A stretch of 36,888 nt of DNA from Acidobacteriota bacterium. GTDB taxonomy: Bacteria; Acidobacteriota; Terriglobia; Terriglobales; Acidobacteriaceae. The position numbers and the translations under genes were made by a program. A model generated the notes under the pieces. The model saw only the letters and a list, made by a program, of their open reading frames with translations, searched no databases and was not told the origin of the DNA. Positions within the stretch are counted from its first letter, which is position 1; each line of letters opens with the position of its first letter. This document shows positions 1 through 8,141 of the stretch, one piece after another. The stretch spans positions 1-36,888 of the forward strand of contig JABCYV010000018.1 in the NCBI GenBank assembly GCA_013290025.1, written 5' to 3'.

Positions 1-291
1 CAAATTGAATTTCAAGAGAGAATCTATAATGATCATTGTTCGGCTCCTTTCTCCCGAGCCTGTTGGTTGGCTTCAGCACCACCAACTTTACTCGGGCGTG
101 GGAGCCGATATTGTCATGGAATCAATTACACTCATTGACCAGGATTGTTGGTCTAATCGCCCATTTTGACAACAACCATTGTTTCCGAGTACACCGTAAT
201 CCACCCGCGCCAATCCAAGCCCACTTTTCTAACGGGGACTTCAAGGGCGTCACGAGAGATTTCACCTCCCAAAACAGCCTGTCAGGCGGTT
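1..291. other. Window edge, no gene recognised
   Basis: The only open frames here are short and show no family resemblance, so I call no gene. A TATAAT hexamer at 25-30 is preceded by TTGAAT at 5-10, but the 14-base spacing is too short for an ordinary sigma-70 promoter. The stretch lies downstream of the minus-strand DUF3500 gene. Confidence 0.4.
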
Positions 292-1347
292 CTACTTCTT
301 CTGGTGGCTAACCTGGTAGTGCTGCTGGAGCAAGTCATGACCAAAGTCGCCGGTAAAATCGCGCCACACGGAGTGGATGTGGTTGGCGTTGTCCTGCGTG
401 TCGTCTAGTTCAATAAGGAAGGACGGTGTCTGAACGCGGTAATAACGCGGGTCGCCTCGGTTGACGCCTCCCGACCAGGCGAAGTAGATATTCCGACCAG
501 CTTGGTTGGCCTGGGCTAACCGGCCTTCGGCCAGCTCATCGGGCACGTTGCGGGCGTATTCTTCTATAAGGGCCATGAGCGCGTCGAATTGGTTGGCGTT
601 CATCTGGGAAGCGGACAGGCCCGACGGCTGGCCCTGAAGCGCCGCCTTTCGACTGGCCTCAGTCAAGATGTCCTGGTAAGCGGTTGGGTTCACGATCGCG
701 ATCTTCTGCTGCCGTTCGTTGAGGGAATGGATCAGCTCCATGCCGAGGTCGTCCTCGCCAGCCAGGGTGCGCAGTCCCTTGCGTGGCCCTTCCCGCACTT
801 CGGCGGGATTGGAGCCGAAGAAGCTTGGGGCCTCGATAACCTTTCCATTCACCACTGTGTAGTTTTGGCTGAGATGGTGGCCTTCGACGCGGTAGCCCCA
901 CATGCCGCTGTTGGAGGGAGTGCCGAACACTGAGAAATAGTATTTCTCCGGGTTGCGACGCTCGCCGCTATCGTTCTCCAGGATCTTAAGCACATCTTCC
1001 AGGCTCATGATCGTCACGGCCTTGATGTAACCCGTCTGACTGAGCCCAGCCGCTAGCAGCGCGCTCGCGAGGTGTTTCTGATAGGGTGTCATCTCGCGTA
1101 GTGGCAGGCCCTTGCGCTCCTTTGGGATGAAGTGCCAGTTCAAGCGCTCGTCGCTATCGAACGGGAATATTGCGATGCGGCGCTGATCAGCATTGAGCGC
1201 GGCAAGAAAGCGGCTGGCGCAATCAGTCATGAGCGAGGCCGCGTGGGCGCGTTGCGGATGGATCTTGCCAGTGCGGCTATCGACCGAGCCAAGCATACTG
1301 ACTCCTGCGAGCGCAACGGACGAACAGAGAAACGATCGGCGTTTCAT
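292..1347 (-). CDS. Tat-exported DUF3500 domain protein
   Basis: The 351-residue protein starts with a twin-arginine-like signal (KRRSFLCSSVALAG, with RRSFL followed by a hydrophobic stretch), so export of a folded protein is likely. From about residue 40 to the end it resembles the DUF3500 family: an N-terminal LNADQRRIAIFPFDSDERLNW segment, a central Y-x-V-x-G-H-H-L-S-x-N motif and a C-terminal half containing IYFAWSGG and a conserved H-x-H-S-V-W-R-D. The family is widespread in Acidobacteria and Planctomycetes; its biochemical role is not established to my knowledge. The start is ATG with a GCGAGGG purine run about 12 bases upstream. It is monocistronic: 331 non-coding bases separate it from the next minus-strand gene, and these contain a Pho-box-like repeat. 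Confidence 0.85.
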   Translation of the reverse strand: MKRRSFLCSSVALAGVSMLGSVDSRTGKIHPQRAHAASLMTDCASRFLAALNADQRRIAIFPFDSDERLNWHFIPKERKGLPLREMTPYQKHLASALLAAGLSQTGYIKAVTIMSLEDVLKILENDSGERRNPEKYYFSVFGTPSNSGMWGYRVEGHHLSQNYTVVNGKVIEAPSFFGSNPAEVREGPRKGLRTLAGEDDLGMELIHSLNERQQKIAIVNPTAYQDILTEASRKAALQGQPSGLSASQMNANQFDALMALIEEYARNVPDELAEGRLAQANQAGRNIYFAWSGGVNRGDPRYYRVQTPSFLIELDDTQDNANHIHSVWRDFTGDFGHDLLQQHYQVSHQKK

Positions 1348-1678
1348 CGACGTGAATTTACCCTCGCTGGTGTCCGTTGCGAATGAGAGTACAAAAATGG
1401 CAGGTCAATGGCGACTCGCTCGTTGTTGCCGTAACATCGCCATTACACCACAACCTGGAGCTTTTCCGGTGCGGAAGCTAAACCGGGAAAAGATTTCGGG
1501 TTGTTGACCTCAAAATTGCGACGGTAGAGGTCTGGTGTCCAAGGATACCCAGGAACGTCACCCGTCGAGGAACCAGTTTCCATTGGAACTGCGATTGGGC
1601 GCTTCCCACTGGCATTCGCCGGCCCACCGAATCGAAATCATGTCGAGCTGGGATTGGAGTCCAGCGCGCAGGTCGTAG
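1348..1678. other. Intergenic region upstream of the DUF3500 gene
   Basis: This 331-base gap lies between two co-directional minus-strand genes. I see no convincing coding sequence. It should hold the promoter of the DUF3500 gene, including the phased repeat at 1431-1447, and the transcript end of the BIG2-protein gene. A weak imperfect hairpin around 1572-1591 (CAGTT...AACTG) has no T-tract and is not called as a terminator. Confidence 0.5.
1431..1447 (-). promoter_or_regulatory. Pho-box-like phased direct repeat
   Basis: Read on the minus strand, TGTAAT (1447-1442) and TGTTAC (1436-1431) are direct repeats with an 11-base period, the geometry of PhoB/OmpR-family boxes. They lie about 85 bases upstream of the DUF3500 start codon. 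No strong -10 hexamer is visible at the expected distance, so this is the weaker member of the set of five similar elements in the window. Confidence 0.3.
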
Positions 1679-3313
1679 CTACTGAGTGGTCGGAAGGTAT
1701 ACCACGGGATCGGTTAAGGTCAGCGCCGACAGGCCAATGTTTACACCGCTGGGCAGAGTTTGGCTGAATGGGTCGGAGATGAGACCCTCAGTCGTTACGA
1801 GATTAATCTTCGCGATCCAATTCTCGTTTGCATCCACAAGCAATCCGTATAGTTTATTGTCGAAAACGCTGGTGAACGTCGCGATGGAATTGGGGTCGCT
1901 GGCATTGGTAAAGGCTACCCCGTCAGGGGTAGATGGCATCGCACCGTAGCCGTAAGCAATGGAACTGATGGCCGGCGGCCCAAAAAAGGTAAAGGTGGGA
2001 AGTTCCTCGACTGCGACACACCTTCCGGATGGCTGGGCCGAGAAGAGCACGTGGTTGCTTCCTTTCTGGGCACCGATGGGAACTCCGATCGCGAGCATGG
2101 GTAGAGGCGCAGGCGGCGTACTACACCCGCCGGTAATCTGGACCAGAGTATTCGAAGCCGTCCACGTAGGAGGCATATTTTGCAGCTCAGTTAGGTTCAA
2201 CAAAGACTGCGTTGCACTACCCGGCACCGCACTGACTCCAAAATTCGTGAGAAGATCCAAGGCCACGGTGTTGGGGTTCAACAAACCCAAAGTTGCATTT
2301 GAGCTTACCGTGTTGATGGCAAGATTTAGGATTTGAATTTCATTCTGAGCATAGGCCGGACTGAGAATATACGGAGCGGAGCTGTTCAATGGATTGAGCG
2401 CGAAGTTCTCCGCCGGAAAAGACGGTGCCAGCGCCGTGAAGGTCCCTGCAGTCATATCCATCATCAGGTAGCCTTGAGCCGTGCTTAGAATGGCTTGATC
2501 GTTCAGCGGATTGACTACAACCGCGCAAACCTTGCAAGTAATTCCACCGAAGGTCGCGGTTTGTGTTACCGGGGCTGTGAAGGTCGCAGTCACAGAATTA
2601 GTCGTTGCGTCGATGATTTGTACGTCCTGGGAAGAGTAGCTAATTACAATGACTCTCTTGCTGACCTGGCTGGCAGCGGTGGCGTTGGGCACATATCCAG
2701 GTGGCATGGGAATGGAGGCGAGCAACGCCGAAATGATAGGCAGCACCTGAACGAACTGATCAGCATCCAAATTTACTGCTTGAATCGTATACACCCCCTG
2801 CGGATTAAGTGTGTGCGACAGGGGTAAGTAGGCAACATCGATCGTCGAGCCGTGGGAAGAGGCGTAGAGAACAGAGGTCGTACTTGAAGAAAAGCTATTT
2901 ACATTGGTGGTTAACTGAGTCACGCCTTCGACCGGCCCTAGTGTGGCGGTTACGATGCTAGTGCCTACAGCCATGCCGGTCGCTAAGCCGGTGGAATCAA
3001 CCGACACACAGACTGCGGAACTCGGAATGCACGACGACGATGTGGCAGTCCAATTCACCATTGAAGTTATGTCCTGCTTGCTGCCGTCGGCATAAGTTCC
3101 CGTCGCCTTCAACTGGCGAGTTGCGGCGAACGGGACTACAGAATCTGATGGCTTGATGGCGATAGCTTGAAGTTCGCTCGGACCGAAGGGAGGATTTCCG
3201 CCGCCCCCACATGCTGCACAAAGCAGCAGTGCGGTAACCGCAACTCCAAGCATCAAAATGCCAGCCGTGGTTCTCAACTTTGAGCCGATCGCCCTTCTCA
3301 CAGAAATGGGCAT
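1679..3313 (-). CDS. Secreted BIG2-domain protein with possible beta-propeller
   Basis: An N-terminal hydrophobic segment ends in LLLCAACGGGG, which looks like a signal peptide followed by a Gly-rich stretch after Cys; the lipobox is non-canonical, so lipoprotein status is uncertain. Next comes a bacterial Ig-like (BIG2) domain: LQAIAIKPSDSVVPFAATRQLKATGTYADGSKQDITSMVNWTAT type sequence ending in GLATGMAVGTSIVTATLG. The rest (about 390 residues) is rich in short beta-like repeats (VVNPLNDQAILST, ALNPLNSSAPYIL) suggesting a propeller-like surface domain. The Met used here has AGGA seven bases upstream; an in-frame ATG at 3364 has no ribosome-binding site. It probably forms an operon with the lipoprotein gene just upstream (stop at 3381). 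Function unknown; a surface or extracellular role is likely. Confidence 0.75.
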   Translation of the reverse strand: MPISVRRAIGSKLRTTAGILMLGVAVTALLLCAACGGGGNPPFGPSELQAIAIKPSDSVVPFAATRQLKATGTYADGSKQDITSMVNWTATSSSCIPSSAVCVSVDSTGLATGMAVGTSIVTATLGPVEGVTQLTTNVNSFSSSTTSVLYASSHGSTIDVAYLPLSHTLNPQGVYTIQAVNLDADQFVQVLPIISALLASIPMPPGYVPNATAASQVSKRVIVISYSSQDVQIIDATTNSVTATFTAPVTQTATFGGITCKVCAVVVNPLNDQAILSTAQGYLMMDMTAGTFTALAPSFPAENFALNPLNSSAPYILSPAYAQNEIQILNLAINTVSSNATLGLLNPNTVALDLLTNFGVSAVPGSATQSLLNLTELQNMPPTWTASNTLVQITGGCSTPPAPLPMLAIGVPIGAQKGSNHVLFSAQPSGRCVAVEELPTFTFFGPPAISSIAYGYGAMPSTPDGVAFTNASDPNSIATFTSVFDNKLYGLLVDANENWIAKINLVTTEGLISDPFSQTLPSGVNIGLSALTLTDPVVYLPTTQ

Positions 3314-3380
3314 CCACATTTCCTGGTTGAATCTCCAGAACTGGGATAACTGGGTTGAATTCATGTTGGGTCCGAGTGGT

Positions 3381-4256
3381 TCAGAACATTAGCGCAACAT
3401 CGGCAAAGTCATCCTCCCTTACAACATTGTTGGAATCTATCAGTTTTGGGCAGGGGCCAGACTGCTGGTTCGCAACGAAGGTGCCCAAAGTGAGTCCCTG
3501 TCCACTTTGATCACTGCCAATTCCGTTCAGGGTAGTTCCGGTTGGCCCCACGCTAAGGATGGCGGGATTTCCTTGCACACCAATGCTGCCAATTTGTGTT
3601 CCGTCGAACGAAAAAACTGAGAGGACAACGCTGGTCCCGCTGACCGTCCCGTTTAGCGAGGCAGTTTTGAAGCAGGGATAGTCGACGGCGTTGATCGTTC
3701 CGGTCAGAGTTGCATTAGCTGACCCGATATTTCCGCTTTGACTGAGTGACCCGGACACCATGATCGGTGCAGGTGGAATTACGCTTGTTACCAGTTGCAT
3801 ATAGATGGAGTTAGACAGAGTCCCGGTGAAATTGACGTTCAACGGGGGAACCTGCAAAGCGGTCCACGTTCCCGTCGTAGAGCCGCGGGTGCAGTCTTCT
3901 GGCAAGGTCTGATAGATCCCAGACATGGACTTGCCGTCGGACGAAACGCTCCCCGTGAGGCTCATCGTCCCCGAGTTCACCGACAGGGTGACATTTTGCC
4001 CGCTAACCGTTCCAGCCAAAGGAACCGGACCTGCACAGCCTTGACCGGGCCGTGAAACAGCGCCCATCAGAGAATTGTTGGATTGAAGCAAAAAACCAGA
4101 AACAGAAAGCTGTGCCGGGGGTCGTTGCTGGCTGAGGTTGATCTGCCAGTTACCAGAAATAGGACCATTATTCGAACTCGACGAGGAAGTTCCACCCCCA
4201 CAAGCTGCTAAAACCAAAATGGCACACGCCAGCAGTGGCGCAATAAAACTTCTCAC
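3381..4256 (-). CDS. Lipoprotein of unknown function
   Basis: The 291-residue product has a clear lipoprotein signal: MRSF, a hydrophobic core and lipobox LAAC followed by GGGTSSSSS. The mature part is rich in Gly, Ser and Thr and has two similar halves, each with a G-T-V-S-G-x-x-V-x-L-S-V motif (GTVSGQNVTLSV around residue 85 and GTVSGTSVVLSV around residue 205), so it is an internally duplicated beta-rich protein. Such proteins are abundant in Acidobacteria and have no known function. The start is GTG with a GGAGAGAG ribosome-binding site a few bases upstream. Three phased Pho-box-like repeats lie about 115-145 bases upstream, and the BIG2-protein gene follows, making a likely two-gene operon. 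Confidence 0.8.
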   Translation of the reverse strand: MRSFIAPLLACAILVLAACGGGTSSSSSNNGPISGNWQINLSQQRPPAQLSVSGFLLQSNNSLMGAVSRPGQGCAGPVPLAGTVSGQNVTLSVNSGTMSLTGSVSSDGKSMSGIYQTLPEDCTRGSTTGTWTALQVPPLNVNFTGTLSNSIYMQLVTSVIPPAPIMVSGSLSQSGNIGSANATLTGTINAVDYPCFKTASLNGTVSGTSVVLSVFSFDGTQIGSIGVQGNPAILSVGPTGTTLNGIGSDQSGQGLTLGTFVANQQSGPCPKLIDSNNVVREDDFADVALMF

Positions 4257-4371
4257 TATGCTCTCTCCAGAATCGCAATGACAAGGTCACCCGCTCCTCA
4301 CTTACGAAGAATGCCAAAGCGGGGAGAATAAACTGGTGTTCATTCGGTGGCAGGCAGCCTAACGTCCGAAC

Positions 4372-4400
4372 ATTAACCTCCCGTGACAGTCAGGTTAAAA
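4372..4400 (-). promoter_or_regulatory. Three phased Pho-box-like repeats
   Basis: On the minus strand TTTTAAC (4400-4394), CTGTCAC (4389-4383) and GGTTAAT (4378-4372) follow one another with an exact 11-base period, fitting the xTGTxAy pattern of PhoB half-sites; the middle unit is the closest match. A weak -10-like TAGGCT begins ten bases after the last repeat, the usual PhoB-box to -10 distance. The element sits upstream of the lipoprotein/BIG2 operon. Regulator identity is inferred, not shown. Confidence 0.4.
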
Positions 4401-4487
4401 TTTCATGAATTACCCAACAAGTAGTTCAGAATGTTGAAGCTGGCGATGTCGACTTGACTCATTGCGAGGCATTCCCCACCCGTTTGG

Positions 4488-6242
4488 TCAGTTGGTGTTC
4501 TTCTCTTGGCTCTTTTGTGCAGCCTCCAATTGGCCAAGCTTGACTAGGGCGTCGGTTTCCTCCGGGTTGGCCTTCAGGGCGTGAATGAAATTCTCGCGCG
4601 CTTTGGAGTAGTCGCCTGTAGTCTGATAAATGGTTCCCAGATTGTCGTACGCGATTGCCAGTGTTACCGGTTCGTGAGTGAGCGAGATGCTAGTTTCGTA
4701 CTCACTAATTGCGCCTTGGATGTTTTGCTTTTGTTGGAGAATGATCCCGATGTTCAGGTGACTGGTTGGATCTGTCGGCCTGATGCGCCGGGCGTTCTGG
4801 AAATGTAGCAGCGCCTCGTCGTATCGAAGCGTTCCGAGCAGTGCAAGCCCCAGACCGTCCTCGGCGATCAGGTTGTTCTTGGTCACCTGTGATGCATGGT
4901 GCCAAAGATCGTAATCGCTGCGCCAATATCCGATCTGGTGCCAGGTTGCCACGCTGAATACCAAAATCACGAAGGCGACAGCGGGCAGGCGAATACCGAC
5001 ACCTACCGCACGCGAGTCCAGAAATTCTGCGACAGTCCAAACAATCGCCACGAAGATGCCGATTAGCGGGATGTAGGCGTAACGATCGGCCATTGCTTGG
5101 CCACCCACTTGTATCAGTCCGATAACAGGTACCAGCGTGCCTAAGAACCAGAGCCATCCAAACAGAATGTAGGGACGCTTCACACGTTGCTGATACGCGA
5201 ACACGGTAACTGCCGAGAGGATCAAAAACGATACAAGAATCTGGCTGCCGGTGAGCGGATCTCCAGGGTAGAAAGGTGCATAGCCGCGCGGCCACATCGC
5301 CTTCCACAGGTACAGCGTGTCAGCTCGGAGGGCGTTACCCACGCGTAAGTTCAGGGGCAAATTCTCGGTTGTGACCATCGCTCCTGCAGTACGCTGCGCA
5401 ATCAGCGTGACGACCGCGCTCATCGCTGCAAGAAAAAAGAATGGCACCTTCTCAACAATGAGTGTCGACAGCCTTCTTTTGTTCTCATCTGATTTGGCCG
5501 CGACTTCAGAAAACCCGTGAACACGTTTCAGCGGCCAAAAATCCATGAGTATTAGTACACAGGGCAGGGTCACTGCCATCGGCTTCGAGGCCAGCCCGGC
5601 GATGAAAAGCAGAGCGACGACCAAGTATCTATGCACATTCGGCCTGCCGGCGTACCAGCAGTACCTGATCAGAGTTAGAAGAAAGAAAAATGTGCACAGG
5701 ACATTCTTTCGTTCAGCGACCCACGCCACGGACTCCACATTGATGGGGTGGACCGCGAACAGAGCGGCCACTAGAAAGCTACGACCTGGGGCGCGAGTAC
5801 TATTGAGCAAAAACAAAAACAAAAGTATTCCGTTTGCAGCATGCAGCAAAGCGCTAGTAGCGTGATGCCCGCCAGCATTGAGGCCGAATAGCTGGCAATC
5901 CAAAGCGTGAGAAAGCCATGTAACAGGATGCCAGTTCCCTGCCGTTGTCGTCGCAAGTGACCACTTTACGAACTGCCACCCAAGTCCCGATTGCACACTT
6001 GGATTTTGAGTGACGTAATCCGGGTCGTCATAGTCGATGAAGGGGTGATGAACAACGGGACTATACAGTGTGAGTGTGATGACAGCGAGCACAGCGAAAG
6101 CTGCTCCCATCTGCCGTGAGCTTGGGTAGGTTATTTCAGATGGCAACAATGTCCTGCGAGTATTGTTTGTCGCGAGTACTAAATCTGCGCGAGCCCTTGC
6201 CTGCTTCCGCCTTCGACGCTGTTTTGAGATGGAACTCCTCAT
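4488..6242 (-). CDS. TMTC-like polytopic membrane protein with C-terminal TPRs
   Basis: The 584-residue protein has a basic N-terminus (SKQRRRRKQARARA), about nine to eleven transmembrane helices and a C-terminal tetratricopeptide region (about residues 465-575, for example LAIAYDNLGTIYQTTGDYSKARENF). The first periplasmic loop has FIDYDDPDYV, an acidic motif like the catalytic DD/DE of GT-C glycosyltransferases, and the loop LFAVHPINVESVAWVAERKNVL is a hallmark of the bacterial and eukaryotic TMTC/DUF1736-type family. Eukaryotic TMTC proteins O-mannosylate cadherins; in bacteria the substrate is unknown, so a protein O-glycosyltransferase role is a hypothesis. It is divergently oriented from the beta-helix gene at 6538. 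Confidence 0.8.
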   Translation of the reverse strand: MRSSISKQRRRRKQARARADLVLATNNTRRTLLPSEITYPSSRQMGAAFAVLAVITLTLYSPVVHHPFIDYDDPDYVTQNPSVQSGLGWQFVKWSLATTTAGNWHPVTWLSHALDCQLFGLNAGGHHATSALLHAANGILLFLFLLNSTRAPGRSFLVAALFAVHPINVESVAWVAERKNVLCTFFFLLTLIRYCWYAGRPNVHRYLVVALLFIAGLASKPMAVTLPCVLILMDFWPLKRVHGFSEVAAKSDENKRRLSTLIVEKVPFFFLAAMSAVVTLIAQRTAGAMVTTENLPLNLRVGNALRADTLYLWKAMWPRGYAPFYPGDPLTGSQILVSFLILSAVTVFAYQQRVKRPYILFGWLWFLGTLVPVIGLIQVGGQAMADRYAYIPLIGIFVAIVWTVAEFLDSRAVGVGIRLPAVAFVILVFSVATWHQIGYWRSDYDLWHHASQVTKNNLIAEDGLGLALLGTLRYDEALLHFQNARRIRPTDPTSHLNIGIILQQKQNIQGAISEYETSISLTHEPVTLAIAYDNLGTIYQTTGDYSKARENFIHALKANPEETDALVKLGQLEAAQKSQEKNTN

Positions 6243-6332
6243 GCCGGGGAATCAGGAGCTTTCATTAGTCGGAAGCGAACCTGCAACTCATCGGAAGGTG
6301 CATTGGAACGTTACGAGTCAGCTATTAAGACC

Positions 6333-6372
6333 ACGTTAAAGAAAGTTTAAAATCCTGTAAATTTCCGTCATC
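6333..6372 (+). promoter_or_regulatory. Four phased Pho-box-like repeats in divergent promoter region
   Basis: ACGTTAA (6333), AGTTTAA (6344), CTGTAAA (6355) and CGTCATC (6366) start at exact 11-base intervals. The first two are AT-rich and could match by chance; the third and fourth fit the Pho half-site better. The array lies in the 295-base divergent region between the TMTC-like gene and the beta-helix gene, about 165 bases before the latter's start codon. No strong -10 was found. Confidence 0.3.
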
Positions 6373-6537
6373 AAAAGAATTAGTCCACGCCTCTTTCGCT
6401 GCGGAACGCGAACACGATATTAATTTTTGAGTACAAACCCCTCTTTCAATTGACTGCAATAGGAATCGCTTTATAGAGTGCGGGCGGCGAATCATCAGCA
6501 CACATCCCTGGATTTTCGCCTACGGAGAAAAATACAA

Positions 6538-7812
6538 ATGAAGGCAATCAATTCAAAGGTGCGAGCTGCGATGCTCGTTGTGATGCTGGTCTTTATCGTC
6601 GGCATCGGTGCGGAAACTGCCTCAGCGAGAACTGTGGTGGGAACTTGTATGACGGGGACGCAGTTTTCTACCATTCAGGACGCCATCAACAATGTGACCG
6701 CTGGTACGATCGTATTCATTTGCCCGGGTACCTATCCCGAACAATTGCACATAAACAGGACCCTCACGTTGCAGGGTGTGGCCGCCGGAAACTCGGACGC
6801 GGTCATCATCGTGCCGCCATCAGGAGGACTGGTGGCGAATACCACCAGCCTGTTCGATCACAGCGCGATCGCGGCCCATGTGCTGGCAGATGTTCAGGCA
6901 ACGGTGAACATGAACAATCTGATTGTAGACAGCAACACAACCAGCAACCCAAATATGATCGGCGGTTGCGCGCCTGAGCTGGTGGGAATTTTCTACCGGA
7001 ATACATCCGGAATCGTGAACCACTTGGTTACCCGAAATCAGTATTTGGGCGCATCGGAAAGCGACCCGCTTAACGGATGCCAAAGCGGGCTGGGCATCTT
7101 TGCCCAGAGCGGAAACGGCGAGACTTCCGTCGTAACGGTAGAGAACAGTTCTGTACACGATTACCAGAAGAATGGAATCACCGGTAATGAGGCGGGAACA
7201 ACTCTCACGGTGACCGGCAACCAAGTTGTGGGCCAGGGTTCAACCAACGGCGCGGCCGAAAACGGCATTCAGATCGGCTTCGGGGCAGCCGGGACCGTCT
7301 CCGGCAATACTGTGATTGATGACGTTTGGGGACCCGACACCTCGAGCGACCCGGGCAACGCAGCAGCGGGTATTTTGCTCTTTGATGCAGCCAGCGGCGT
7401 CACAGTGAAGTTGAATGCTGTGGGTAACACTCAGTTCGGCATCGCTCTGGCGACGGATACTTCCGGGCTGGGCGACGGAGAGACGGTGAATAACAATAAA
7501 GTCATCGGAACTCGAATTTTCGACGGCATCGACATTTGCACGAACGGTAACACGATTCATGCAAACACGGTAACCAACAGCACTGAGTCCGCCATCCACC
7601 TGGATGCAAGTTGCGGTCTCAACCCCCCCGTTGGCGGCGGCAACAACAATACCGTCACCAACAATATCGTGAGCGATGCCACTGTCGGCATCCTGAAGGA
7701 TACTGGAGTGAGCGGTAATACGACGACTCCGAACACCTTCTCTACCACAGCGACCACCGATCCTGCAGGGAAGGCTCGTAGCCATATTCTGCTTCAACCG
7801 ATAAGGCCGTAG
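6538..7812 (+). CDS. Secreted right-handed parallel beta-helix protein
   Basis: From the ATG at 6538 (GGAG ten bases upstream) the product is 424 residues. An upstream in-frame GTG at 6478 would add 20 residues with no ribosome-binding site. A signal peptide ends near ETASARTVVG. The mature N-terminus reads FSTIQDAINNVTAGTIVFICPGTYPEQLHI, the classic opening of pectate-lyase/NosD-type beta-helices (nonredundant coils with VNNNKV, VTGNQV, VSGNTV and VTNNIV asparagine-ladder turns every 20-25 residues). No catalytic residues of a specific lyase or esterase could be assigned. It is likely an extracellular or surface carbohydrate-binding or -cleaving protein. A strong hairpin terminator follows. 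Confidence 0.8.
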   Translation: MKAINSKVRAAMLVVMLVFIVGIGAETASARTVVGTCMTGTQFSTIQDAINNVTAGTIVFICPGTYPEQLHINRTLTLQGVAAGNSDAVIIVPPSGGLVANTTSLFDHSAIAAHVLADVQATVNMNNLIVDSNTTSNPNMIGGCAPELVGIFYRNTSGIVNHLVTRNQYLGASESDPLNGCQSGLGIFAQSGNGETSVVTVENSSVHDYQKNGITGNEAGTTLTVTGNQVVGQGSTNGAAENGIQIGFGAAGTVSGNTVIDDVWGPDTSSDPGNAAAGILLFDAASGVTVKLNAVGNTQFGIALATDTSGLGDGETVNNNKVIGTRIFDGIDICTNGNTIHANTVTNSTESAIHLDASCGLNPPVGGGNNNTVTNNIVSDATVGILKDTGVSGNTTTPNTFSTTATTDPAGKARSHILLQPIRP

Positions 7813-7844
7813 AAACTACCGGCCGGTTGTTCGCCAGCAACGAT

Positions 7845-7876
7845 CCGGCAGCCGGAATTTCCGGTTGCCGGCTTTT
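7845..7876 (+). terminator. Intrinsic terminator after beta-helix gene
   Basis: CCGGCAGCCGG (7845-7855) pairs with CCGGTTGCCGG (7861-7871) as an 11-bp stem containing one G-U pair, loop AATTT, followed by CTTTT. It lies 32 bases after the stop codon. Confidence 0.8.
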
Positions 7877-7930
7877 GCAGGGATGTAGTTCTTGTTACCC
7901 AGGAGTCTGTTCACCAAAAATTGACACAGC

Positions 7931-7963
7931 AGTCACGTGCCCGTAACTTTGCGCGCTCATACT
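7931..7963 (+). promoter_or_regulatory. Pho-box-like element and -10 upstream of PstS-like gene
   Basis: GTCACGTGCCCGTAAC (7932-7947) contains two half-sites (AGTCAC and CCGTAAC) with an 11-base period, and a -10-like CATACT (7958-7963) begins ten bases after it, matching the architecture of PhoB-activated promoters that lack a -35. Thirteen of 16 bases match the block at 11151-11166 upstream of the TonB-dependent receptor gene. The predicted transcript starts near 7970, giving a leader of about 170 bases. Confidence 0.45.
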
Positions 7964-8141
7964 GAGGTTACTTCAATTCATTTTGTGCTAGCCAGCCAAT
8001 CGACTCTGGTTCAGCATCGGGAGCCTTGCCAATCGTGTTCTGTCGAGAATTCGTGGAACACACGTGGATTACATCCTGGCAGGCAGTTGAACTGCACTGC
8101 TCAACAACGAAACCCCAATACATATAAAGGAGACGCTTCAC

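Larger units (their letters stand above)
7813..8141. other. Intergenic region: terminator, then promoter and long 5' UTR
   Basis: This 329-base gap holds the terminator of the beta-helix gene (7845-7876) and the Pho-box-like promoter element (7931-7963). The remaining 180 bases before the PstS-like gene show no coding potential I trust and would be a long 5' untranslated leader; no known riboswitch was recognised in it. Confidence 0.5.

Noticed and set aside
36-311. Plus-strand open frames near the window edge
   Set aside because: No family resemblance, no ribosome-binding site and overlap with the end of the DUF3500 gene.
6355-6372. Treating the beta-helix promoter repeat as a firm Pho box
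   Set aside because: The phasing is exact but two of four units are AT-rich and weak, and no -10 follows at the right distance; kept only as a low-confidence element.
6820-7797. Long minus-strand open frames inside the beta-helix gene
   Set aside because: They are antisense to a gene with a clear signal peptide and repeat structure; their translations show no motifs.
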